Below, piece by piece: positions 29,848-41,800 of a DNA stretch of 64,000 nucleotides. The position numbers and the translations under genes are program-made. Within the stretch, counting starts at the first letter, position 1, and the number at the start of each line of letters is the position of its first letter. The notes under the pieces were generated by a model, which was not told the origin of the DNA, did no database searches, and worked only from the letters and a program-made list of their open reading frames with translations. Origin of the DNA: Symbiodinium natans (taxonomy: Eukaryota; Sar; Dinophyceae; Suessiales; Symbiodiniaceae); assembly GCA_905221605.1 (NCBI GenBank), contig CAJNDS010000446.1:1-64000 (forward strand), in the 5' to 3' direction.

Positions 29848-32800
29848 GACCGACCCTTAGGCCGAAAAAGCCCTCAAGCCCCTATGAGGGCCGTAGAAGC
29901 CCCCTGAACGCACGAAGCCCCAAAGGCCCTTCAAACCCCTCGCCCCCCTCCCACCCCCCCCACTCCCCACTCCCCTAATACCCCCCCACTCCCCAAGTCA
30001 TTCACTTGAAATTATTCATATTCTGGGGTACTCATGTCGCTTGTATCAGATATTTCATCCAGAATTATGGAAACGACCTAACAAAACTAATATAGAAATC
30101 CAAATTCGAAATGAACTTGATTATTTCTATATTCCGTACTCTCCTTTGAGAGTTCCGAGATCTTTTATGTCAGATATCTTATACCTCTGAGACCCCATGC
30201 GACAAACCACTCCCCCAAGAAAATTGCTGCACTGAGTAAGTGCGGAAACTGAGCCCCGAACCCCGAAGCGCAACCTCAAACCCGAAACCCTCAACTCTGA
30301 AACACTAAACCCTAAACCCAAAGCTCTAAACCCGAAAAACCCGAAACGCAAACCCTGAAACCCTAAACCCCTAAACCCTACTAAACCCTGAATTCCTAAA
30401 CCCCAAACGCCTAAGCCTTACCAAACCCTGAAGCCCTAAACCCCCCCACCTGCAGGACAACCGGCTCCGGGTGGAGCGCGACGAGCTGCAGCACGCGCAG
30501 CGCGAGGCGGAGCGGCTCAAGGCGGAGCGGAAGGAGGCGGGAGGGTTTTGGAGGGGTTTAGGGCTTAGGGTTTAGGGTTTAGGGTTGAGAGTTTAGGGTT
30601 TAGGGTTTAGGGTTGAGGGCTTAGGGCTTAGGGTTTAGGGTTTATAGGGTTTAGGGTTTAGGGTTTAGGGTTGTGGGGGGGCTTTGGGGGGCTTTTGGGG
30701 CGGGTAGGCGTTGAGGGTTTACAGGGGTTTGGGGGATGATCGCACGAGGTACTTCCCACAAGAAGAATACCATCAAGAATCATATTCAAGAAGACAAAGG
30801 CTCTGAAGAATCTTGAGCTGCCTGTCACCCGCAATGGAAGAAACGAGTGCTACAGAAGCCCAGGCCTTCGACAGCAAGCTTCGCAAGCTGCGCAGAAAGG
30901 CGGGCGGCGAGCCAGCGATCACGGAGGAGCTGCGCAATCGGAATTCAGGGCCTCGGTAAATTGTCTAGTGTATGTCGGAGCTTATGTCGGGGGCAGTTAC
31001 CTGGGAGGCGTGGTCATGGCTTTGGCTCATGCCGGGATTGTACGCAAGCAGCATGATGCAAGTTGCGATGTCGAAAATGCTGCCAGTGCAAGTTCAAGGT
31101 CTACTTTTGGGTCGCCTTAAATCCCACCACCCTACGACCCAAGCCCCAACCCCCGAAATCCCTGAACCCTGACAGTTTAACACGCTAACCGCCTAACCTC
31201 TGAACACCGAAGCCCAAACCCCCCAGACCTTTACCCTAAACCCTAAAGCCTAAAGCCTAAACCCTAATCCCTAAACCCTAAACCCTAAACCCTAAACCCC
31301 AACCCCCCAAAACCCCAAAGGCCCCCTCAACGCCGCCGAACGGAAGGAGCCGGAGCCCACCCCCTCGGCACCCTCTGCGCCATCGCACCAGGAGCGTAGA
31401 GACGAAGGCCACCCCAGCGCGCTCCCTTACCCTTGTGTCCCAATGAACCAGAATTTTGGTTTAGGGTTTAGGGTTGAGGGTTTAGGGTTGAGGGTTGAGG
31501 GGTTAGGGTTTAGGGTTTAGGGTTTAGGGTTTAGGGTGTGGGGGTGCCATAAACTCAGACCCTTACCCGTCAACTTCAGGAGGCTTTGGGGGGGGGGGTT
31601 CGAGCTTACAAAACATCGCAGGGGCTTGGGTTTGAACTCCTGAACCTGAATCCCTGAACCCCTGAACCCTAAACCCAGGCGATGCCTACGGCAAGTATGG
31701 AGTGACCAAGTCCGGTCTGAAAGAGGCCCATTGGCTTTTGCATGCTTTCAGGGCTTTCTTAGCCCTGAACCCTGAACCAGAATCCCAGAAGAGTCAGCTT
31801 TGGGGTAGGGCTTAGGGTCTCGGGTTCAGAGTTAGGGTTTGGGTGCTTTGGGTGCTTTGGGGCTTTGGGGCTTTGGGGCTTGGGGTCTTGTCAGGGTCCT
31901 GGGCACCCAGACCTTACTAGTTTATCCCCAAATCTGTATGCCCTCTACCAACCCCAAGCCCGAAACAACAAACGCGGCCCAAACCCCAAACCCCAACACC
32001 CAGCACCCGAAGACGTATCCTGAAGACAACTCCCAACACACCAAGCTGCCTTTAAAATTTCACACCCTAAGCCCTAAACCCTAAACCCTAAACCCCAAAC
32101 CCCAACCGCAAACCCTAAACCCTAGCCGAGGCAGAGAGGGACCTGGACAACTCCCTGAGAGGGAGAGGCCCTGCTCAGGCTGGCCCCTAAAGGGTTTAGG
32201 GTTTAGGGTTTAGCGGTTTGCCTGGAGAAGATACATTTAGTTTCTTTTGTTTTGGGGGGGGGGGGGGTGCCCTATTTTTCAGTGACAGGAGACTCTCAGG
32301 AACGCAGGGTGCCCAGGCTTCCAGGTGCAAGGACTTAGGACTTTTTCCCGCAGCTTCCTTGTTGAACTCCCCAAAGCGCCCTTGTCTTGCAGGTTGCTAT
32401 GATGCAGCCCCTACTAGATTCTTAGTGCGCCTAAGCATTATGTTTATCCACAGATGAAAGTTGAACACGCTTTAGCAAACCCTAAACCCCAAACCCCAAA
32501 CCCCAAACCCCAAACCCCAAACCCCAAACCCCAAACCCCAAACCCTAAACCCTAAACCCTAAACCCTAAACCCTAAACCCTAAACCCTCCAAGTTCGGTT
32601 CTCTGAAGCCCTGAAGCGCTCTGCAGGGCCGCAGCTACTGGGGCAAGGAGGGCCTGGGCAGCGGGCCTCACATCAACTTGCTTCTTCGGCAGAGTTTGGG
32701 GGAGCTTAGGAGGCATGTCGGCTTTGAATTCGGAAGCTTTGGTGGTGAAGAGGCAGGATGATGGGTTTCCCTACTACCCCCCTCGAAACTACCCCCCTTC

Positions 32801-35800
32801 CCCTGAAATACCAATTTTCCCTAAATCGCCTTAATTCCAGAGGGAACCTAGGGGGGGTTGTATAGAGGGGGCAGTAGGGGAACCCCATGGATAGGAGCTT
32901 CCCAAAACATTCAACCCTAAACCCTAAACCCTAAACTCTAAACCCTAAACTCTAAACCCTAAACCCTAAACCCTAAAGCCTAAACCCTAAACCCTGCGTG
33001 CTTGCCAATCCCAGGTTCGAGGAAGCAGAGCTGGAGGTGAAGCGGCAAGACGCCGCGTGCCCCCAGCAGCACCGACCAGGGCTTAGGGTTTTAGGTTTTA
33101 GGGTTTAGGGTTTAGGGTTTCAGGGTTTCAGGGTTTCAGGGTTTCAGATTTAAGGGTTTTTGGGCTTTAGGGGTTTAGGGTTTTTGGGTTGCAGGGTTTT
33201 CGGGTTTTTGGGTTGAGGGGCCTAAGGGTTAGGGTTCAAGGGCTTGAAGGCCAGTGGTGCGCTTTACCCTTTCGTCGGGCTCTGCGGTCCACCCTAAACC
33301 CTAAAGCATAAACCCTAAACCCTGAACCCTAAACCTAATAGGGGTGGGCACCAAATGGATGGTTCCCATGGTTCAAGGTTCAGGGTTGAGGGTTTGGGGT
33401 TACCTTTAAGAAGCCAAAACCTGCAGTTTTCTCGTGTGTAGGGTTAAATAGGGTTGGGGTTGCTAGGATTAACGAACCTAGAACAGGCTGATGCTTTCTT
33501 TGATTCTAAACTTGCGCGCCACAGGCACACCAAGCTACTGCGCTACCAGGAGACGAACAACAACCTGGCAGACGCCTGGGCTGCACCCAAAGTACGGAGT
33601 AGGGGGTTTAGGGGTTTAGGGTTGTAGGGTTGAGGGGTCTCAGGGTTACGGGTTTAGGGTTGTACGGTTTAGGGTTGTACGGTTTAGGGTTGTAGGGTTT
33701 GGGGTTGTGGGGTTAGGGTTGTAGGGTTTAAGGGTTGTAGGGTTTAGGGGGGGGGGTTTGGGGTTTTGAAGGTTTTTGGGTTTTTTCGGTTGAGAAGAGC
33801 AGCCTGCTCCCCCACCCCCACGGGTCGATCCTCTGAACCCTGAGCCCTAAACCCTAAACCCTAAACCCTAAACCTAAACCCTAAACCCTGAACCCTAAAC
33901 CCTAAAACACAAAACCCTAAACCCGAACTAAGCCTGGTGGACTTTGAAACCCAAGCCCTGCACGCTGAAGCCCTGAACCCTCGACTCTTAAACTCCAAAC
34001 CCCTCTAATTCCTAAAGCCCCTAGATCCTTTGAAGCCCTAAACCCTAAACCCTAAACCCTAACCCTAAACCCTAAACCCCCTAAGACCCGAAGGAAAAGG
34101 GCAAGAAGCGGCCGCTGTCCGAGTTCGACGAGATGGCCCAGGAAACGCCCTGGTACCTCCAGGCTCGCGCCGCCTTTCACAGGTACCTAAGCTACGAATT
34201 CCTCAAGAACCCCCAAAAAACACAAAAACATCTTCCTTCTTAAGGGTAGTATAGGGATTATTATTTTGTCTTTTGGGATTCTGAAGCAAATAGTAGTAAG
34301 TGGTGGCCAATATGATCCCCTTCTTCTGATAAGGTCCTACGGTATTGTAAGCTGCTCAAAGAATTGTGACTGAAACAATGTGCCATACATAAGGTATCTT
34401 AGTGATTTTGTAAGTGAATGGGCGGGGTTCAGGGTTTCTAGGGTTCACGGTTTTTGTGGGCTTTTTGGGGTCGAAGGCTTGCAGGGTTCAGGGTCACTGC
34501 GCGGCGGTCGATTTTCAAAGCTCGCTAGTTTAGGGCCCCGGCTTCGTTTAGGGGCTTGAGTTCGACCCCTAAGCCCTCAACCCTAAAGCCTTCTAAGCCA
34601 GAAGCTGGCTCAGCACCAAAAACGGATGTTTAAGCTTCACTGACAACTTCAGCCTCAACCCGACTAAGAGCCCAAATGACCTGCTGCCTTTGGTAGGTGA
34701 TTGTTCTGCAAAACCCCTTATCGTCTTGAGTACCATGCAGCAAGTTAGGTGGGCGGGCCCCTCCCCCCGGCCTGGCGAGGTCCAGAAGCGGCCAGCCACA
34801 GACGAGGCGTTGATATTTTTGAACCCAAGCGAAGTGCTGCATGGGAAAGGGGGTGGTATGAAATGCCTTGACAGCGCAGGTAGTAGCCAACTGCGGAGAT
34901 GTTCATGATGTTCATGCTGATTGTTTTTGCTGATTTTGTTTGAAGCACAGGGTGGCTTTTGCTGGTTTAGGGTTCAGGGCTTGTGGTTTGGGGTGTGAAT
35001 TTCGAGATCGGGAATTTAGGATTTGGGGGCTTCTGGCTTTTAGTCATGTAGGGCTTGAGGTTTATTTTGGGTCTGTGGTCTTCGGTGCACGGATCCGAGC
35101 CAGGACTGTGAGGATGCGAAGCTGCGGAGGAAGTGGAGCAGGAGCCGCTGGGGTTTAGGCAGAGAACCCTGAGCCCAAATCCCAAACCCCCGACCTTGTG
35201 GAGTTCTTTTCGGAGTTTTGACAACAAGCACCTTCTTCGTCCCCCCCCTTAATCTCAACCAAAGAGAGTCAGAGAGTGGCCACCGAAAAGTTAGGTTGGT
35301 TTAGGGTCTAGGGTCTAGGGTTTAGGGTTAAGGGTTTAGGGCTTAGGGGCCCCCAGGAGGAGGAGCTTTAGCCACCCTCTCATGAATACGGTTCTTCTCT
35401 CTTAAGCCAGACACCGCCACACCCGTCTCCACAACCTGACTGTGGTCTTTTGAAGTTTGCGTCATTGGTGACATGAATGCCTTGCTCTGTGTCGCCTTGG
35501 CCGAGAAAAACTCCCAGGTTCAGGGCTGGAGGGCATCTCTTCTATGAGAGTCTCGCTGTTTTGAGGCACACGTCTGCTGATCTTCTCCGCGTGTTGGGAA
35601 GGCGACATGTTGAAAGGGGCTCACGGGCTTGCTCCGGCTTGCTTTTTTGCAAGTGCGCACGCGCGAGGCTCAGAGAGCGACTTCCAGGAGAGTCCAGCCC
35701 CACCACAAGGGGGTTTTTGTTGTGTTCATGCCGCCGCTCCACAAGCTGACCGCGGTCCCGGCCGGCTGGCCCCTGGAGACCGTCCTCGACGCCTTCGTGC

Positions 35801-38800
35801 ACTTGACGAAGTACAACCCTGCTGTTGCCGCTGCGCAGCGCGCCCAAGAGGCGGTGGCGGCGCGGCTGGTGGAGCTCTGGGCCGCGAACCCGGCGGAGGC
35901 GGCGGCCTGGCGCGGTCTGAACGAGGACCGCTCCCGGGAGCGGCTCGCCGAGCTGCTCTTCCAGCACGGGCGGAGCGAGTGGAGCCGGTGCAAAGTCACC
36001 TCCATCTCGGAGGCGGGGCTGGAGCGAGTGGCTTTGAGTCGGACGTATGAGCCGAGGTGGTTGGAGGCTCATCTCCGCCCTCACTGCTCGGAGCTCGCTG
36101 GGCGGCTGGCAGCGGCCGAGGCGGAGGCCGAGGAGACGGCGCGGAAGCGGCAGAAAGTGGAGGCGAAGGGCCAGGAGGAGCAGCTGCGGGAGGAGAAGAG
36201 GCAGCTCGCCCAACGCCTGGAAGCCGCCCAGGCGGAGCTCCATTCCGCGAAGGAGGAGGTCGCCCAGGTCAATTTGCAGAACGCACAGCTCGGTGCCAGC
36301 TTGGAGGCGGCGCAGGCTGCAGCTGCAGAGAAGCAGCGGGAGCTCCAAGCCGCGAGGCAGCAGCGTGATCAGCTCACGGAGCGCCTGGTGGCAGCAGATG
36401 CGTCATTGACGACAAAAGCACGTGAGCTCCAGGTAGCGCAAGGCGAGGGCGCCGCGCAGAAGGAACGGTGCGAGCAGCTTGAGCGTCGCTTGGCGGCATC
36501 GGAGGCCGAGGCATCAGCAACGCAGACCGATCTCCAAAGGTTGCAGGACGAGTGTGGCCAGCACAAGGAACATTGCGAGCAGCTTGCAAGCCGCTTGGCT
36601 GCGGCGGAGGCTGCTTCCGGAAGCAAGGCTGATTGGCAGGTCCTGCTGGAGAATGCAGCTCTCAAGGAACGTGGTCAGCTGCTTGGGCAGCAGGTGGCGA
36701 AGGCGGAGGCCAAGCTGGAGCAGATGCTGGTAGAGAAGGGCGTGTGCCAGGAGCGGTGCCGTCAGCTGGAGCGCCAGCTTGCCGAGGTGACCAAGCAAGC
36801 AAAGTGCATCGGAAGTGGGCGCAGAGCTCGTGCCACCCACGTCTGCCGCGACCCTGAAGAAGCCTCCAGCAGCCATGAGTCAAACCTTAGTGATCAGCTG
36901 GGCTACACCCTTGTCGATGATGCCGATGCCTCCTCGGTTCTGAGCCACTCGTCCTGGTTCTCCGTGAAACCTCACTGCTTCATGCCAGATGCCATTTTCA
37001 AGACCCGCAACTGCGGGATCGACTTCTTCCTGATGGGCCGGGACCTTATGCAAGGCTCGCGGGTGGTGGCCGGAGATGACGCGACCATTGTGAAGGTGGC
37101 CACGAAGCCCGAACTCTGCCGAGCCAACGAGGTCGTCGACTTGCAAGCCGGAGCTGCCATGCTACGGGTGACCCCGGACCACCTCGTGCAGGTCCCGGAT
37201 GCAACGGGCGAGTTCGTGAAGGATCTTTATCTTCCAGCTGGAGAGTTGAAAGCGGGCGACCGGGTGATGCTCGACTCCGGGGAGCCCATGACCCTCACCA
37301 GCGTTGCCATTCGTTCCCTAGAGTGCGAGGTCCTGAAGATCACCTTCGAGCCACACCTGCCCGTGGCCGTCTTCTCCTGCCCCCCTTGCATCCTCAGCTT
37401 GGGGCACAAACCGAAGCCACCGATTCGCCGTGGCTGGGAGAAGAAGCGAGGCCAAGGTCAAGGCCAGGGGGTGGACGAGAGCATGGACGGCGGAGCCTCC
37501 ATCCCCATGACGGCCGGCGGCGAATACACGGACTAGGATCTTCGTGAAGTCGCCAAGGGCGAGCCAGCATGCGCCGAGGCCAATTCGTGCACTTCCGGCG
37601 GGCGTGGTCAACCAGGTCAGCGCACGGCTGCAGAGCCGGTGCCTTACCTGCTTTACCTTCCTGCCGGAGTCGCTCTCGCGCAGCGCACGCGGCCCTAGCT
37701 TTACATGCCAAACACGACACGTGTGAAGGAGGTGCGCAGTAGAGGAGTCTTGATCTTTTCAGCGATGTTTGGCTGGGGCACGTGGTGCCTGCAGGAGAGC
37801 TGTTTTGATTCCATCTTGCGGCGGCGCGGCTCACAGTTTTGTACCTGCGCAGAAGATCGCAGGTTATGCCTACTGGTGCTGATCTGGACTGCGCGTGTGC
37901 TCGTGTGGAAACCTTGTGCGCCAGTAGCAGATTCCAGCACTCCGTAAACTTTAGACCCTAAACCCTATAGGCACCCTACAAACCCCTAACCGCCCGGCTC
38001 GCAGGAAGAATGACCAGCTCATGCTCGAGGTGCTCCCGAACAGGACCACGCAGGCCAGGGCCCAAAACTCCGGGACTGGGGGAAGGGGCAAGTCAGTCCA
38101 AGATGCACCCTGTTAAATTCCAGGCTTCTCTTTCTTGTGCCTGCATGTTTATCAGGTTGGGGTTACAGTAGGGCTTCGGGTTTCAAATGCCACCTGTAAG
38201 ATGTGCAAGAGAACCTCATGAAACTATCCTTTCGCGCATTTTTTTGGGGCTCTTTTGTTGCAGGCAGCTTAACCCCTAAACCCCGAAACCCCTAAACCCC
38301 TGAACCCCGAAACACCTGAACCCCTAAACCCCTGAACCCCTGAACCCCTAAACCCCTAAACCCTAAACCCTAAAATAAACACTAACCCTAAACCCTAAGC
38401 CCTAAACCCCAAACCCCCTCCACCAGGCATCCAAGGGCTCCGGCACGGTGCCGGCATTGCGGGAGGGGCTCCCTGGCCCGTCTAGGGTTTTAGGGTCTTA
38501 GGCTTTTAGGGTTTTAGGGTCGAGGGTTTAGCGTTTACGGTTTTAGGGTGTTAGGGTTTTAGGATTCAGGTTCAGGCAGAAGGTGCGGTTGTTTCCATTT
38601 CCTTGCACGGAGGTTGACGTTTTGAAGGATTTCTTCTAAGGGTTTTGGGGAGAGTGCGTGTTTTCGTCACATTAACAGTTTCCCGAAGCCAACGGGCTGT
38701 AGGCTTCGGGGGGCTTAGTTAGGGCGCTTGGGGGCTTACCGGTCTTAGGGATCTAAGGGCCCAGGAGGCTTAGGGGGCTTAGGGGGCCGAGGGGGCTTCA

Positions 38801-41800
38801 GGGTTTAGGGTGAGGGATGGAGGGTTCCAGGCGTGTAGGGTGAACTGTCGAAGCTCTCCCTGTGCACCCAAAGGCCCAGCGCAGTGAGTCCTCGGATCTC
38901 TCTTTTTACAAGCCTGTGAGACTTCGGGTTTAGGATTTAGGGCGTAATTAGGGTTTAGCTTGAGGGGTTGCGGTACGACCACGGCCAGCTCATCCATGCT
39001 CCGAGCCTAAGGCCTGAAGAGGACAGTCCTCACGACCCCCTGCCTTTGCTGGATGAGGCGCCGGGGGTGCCGCCGTCCCCAGCCCAGCCCTGAAATCCTG
39101 AAGCCCAAACCCAGCAACCCTAAAATCCAAGCGCCAAAGCCCCCACCCCTCCTGCGAAAGACCCTGCATCCCTCAGCCCCCAAAACCCTAAGCCCTCAGC
39201 CCTTGAACCTTGAACCCTAAACCCTAAACCCTAAACCCTAAACCCTAAACCCTGAACCCTAAACCCTAAACCCTAAACCCAAAACCCTAAACCCTAAACC
39301 CTAAACCCGAAACCCTAAACCCCAAACCCTAAACCCTAAACCCTGAACCCTAAACCCTAAACCCTCAACCCTAAACCCTAAACCCTCGAACCCTAAAGCC
39401 CCCCCAAAACCGGGAGCCCCAAACTCCGATCTCTGGCCCGAAGCTGACTGTCAAGTGCAAGGTTTTGGGTTTGTTACAGAGTTTTTGGGGTTTTAGGGTT
39501 TTGGGGTTTTGGGGTTCAGAGTTTGGGTTTAGCTCGGGTTTTGTGTCTTGAGGTTTCGGTTTAGGGCCTTGACCCTAAACCCTCAACCCTAAACCCTAAA
39601 CCTTAAACCCTAAACCCTAAACCCCAGTTATGGCTTCAGGGTTTTGGGGGTTTCGGGGTTTGGGCGTTTAGCGGCGTGAGCTCCCTGCAGGCAGCCTGCC
39701 GAAAGAAGGCCAGCGGGTGGGGGAGAAGAGGGGCGGACCCGCACAGGGGAGGGGTTGCGGAGTTGGGGGGAGTTGAGGTTTCTCAACCGTATCTAGAACA
39801 TAGCTGTTATGTCGTGGTTGATTTGGAACAAGAAAAGGGGCCAAAAGAGCAAGTCGTTTTGAAAGCAGAAGGTTCCAAGCACACTTCAGTATCCACCCAG
39901 AGATTGATACCCCTTATAGGGCTTAGGCTTCGGGCTCATGGCAAAAAGTACCCGCGCCTTTTGCCAACCGGGGAGAGAGCCTTCAACCCAAACTCCGGTA
40001 CAGCCTAAACCCCAAGCCCTACACTGGGAAGCCCTAAAGCCCAAGACCCCAACGACCCAAAGCTCTATACGTAGGACGCCCGGTCGTGCCCTTATCTCCT
40101 AAACCCTAAACCCCAAACCCTAAACCTTAAACCCTAAACCTTAAGCACTAAACCCTAAACCCCCAACCCTACTTCATCCAAACAGGGAGGGAAGAAAGAG
40201 GCCAAAGACAAGACCCAAAGGCGGCGACTTGCCTGCAGTGGGTGAGGGTGAGGATCTGGGACTTGGGGCTTGGGGCGTTCAGTTGAGATTAGGGTTTAGG
40301 GTTTAGGGTTTAGGTTTACGGGTTAGGGGTTTGGGGTTTGGGGTTTAGGGTTTAGGGTTTAGGGTGTAAGATTTCGGGTTTAGGATTCGCTTAGGCGCTG
40401 GCATGTAGGGTTCAGGGTTAGGGGTTCCGCGCTTAGGGTTTGGCATTTAGTGTTTAGGGTCTAAGGCTGAGGGTTGAGGACTTGGTGTTGGTGTTGGTCA
40501 CCGCCTAGGATTTATGCTTCAGGGTCTAGAGGTCTAGGGTTTGGGGGAGAGGTTGTTAGGAAGACCTCGCAACCCCCAATCCCTAAACCCTAAACCCCCA
40601 TACACGAAACCCTATACACCAGACCCTCAACCCCAAGAATTCTTTTGAGTTCTACGAGCTGAGGGTTTTGGATTTGGGGGTTGGGGTTTCAGTGCGTAAC
40701 CTTTAATTCCAAGAAAACCCTGTACCCTAAACCTAAACCCTAAACCCTAAACCCTGGAATCTACAGGGGTTTAGGGTGTTTAGAGTGTAGGGTAGCAGGA
40801 CTCAGGCATTAGGAGGCTCTGCAATTAACGTGAGAGGCTCCATGGTTTTGGGAGGGTTTAGGGTTGAGTGTATAGGGTTTATGGTTTCGGGTTAAGGGTT
40901 AAGGGTTGACACGTTTTGTTCTTCTTCTGCAGTTGGTAGTGTTTAGGGTTTACGATTTAGGGTTAGACAGGCTTCCTGTGCTCCGAGGAAGGAGAAGAAG
41001 AGGAAGAAGGAGGGCAGGGATGGCGAGGCCGGGGGAAGCACGCTCCCCCCGTCCCCTAAACCCTAAGCCCTAAGCCCTAAGCCCCAAGCCCTAAACCCTA
41101 AACCCTAAACCCTGAATCCTAAACCCTAAACCCTGAACCAAAAAACCTTAAACCCTAAACCCTAAGCCCCTAAACTCTAAACCCTAAACCCTAAACAAGC
41201 GTTGAGAGGACAGCCTGCTTGAGCTCCTGAGACTTTGGGGATCTGCTTTGTGTCGAAGTGGGGGCTGAGGTGCCAGGTTTTTGTACAACCTGTTGTTGGG
41301 TTTAGGGTTTAGGGTTTAGGGTTCAGGGTTCAGGGTTCAGGGTTCAGGGTTTGGGGTTTAGGGTTTAGGGTTAAGTCTCTGTTGTAAACGTACTTTAATG
41401 AGAACCCGAAACAGGGAACTTCAAGAACATAGTAGGAACATAATGGGGGGGTATACCTACCAGGGTCCTTATGTTCCTTTTATATTCCTGCTATATTCTT
41501 GGGCTCACTGTTTGGGGTTCCGATTCGGATCTGTTTATTTGGAAGTCGAACAACACGCTGGGGATGCCTATGTAAAACCTATATAAACCCTACATAATCC
41601 CCAAAAAACCTTTATAAACCCTATATAAACCTTGCATAAAAACCCTATATACACCCTATATAAACCCCATATAAACCCTACAAACCCCATCAACCCGATA
41701 AACCCGACTCAACCCGGACCCAAGCCGCTGTGGGAAGGTTTTGGCCCAGCTCCGCAAGGAACGCGAGCTTCGGGAGGCCACTCGGCTCGAATTGCTGGTT

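Noticed and set aside
35542-36348. 268-codon minus-strand gene
   Set aside because: It is the Leu-rich antisense shadow of the coiled-coil gene.
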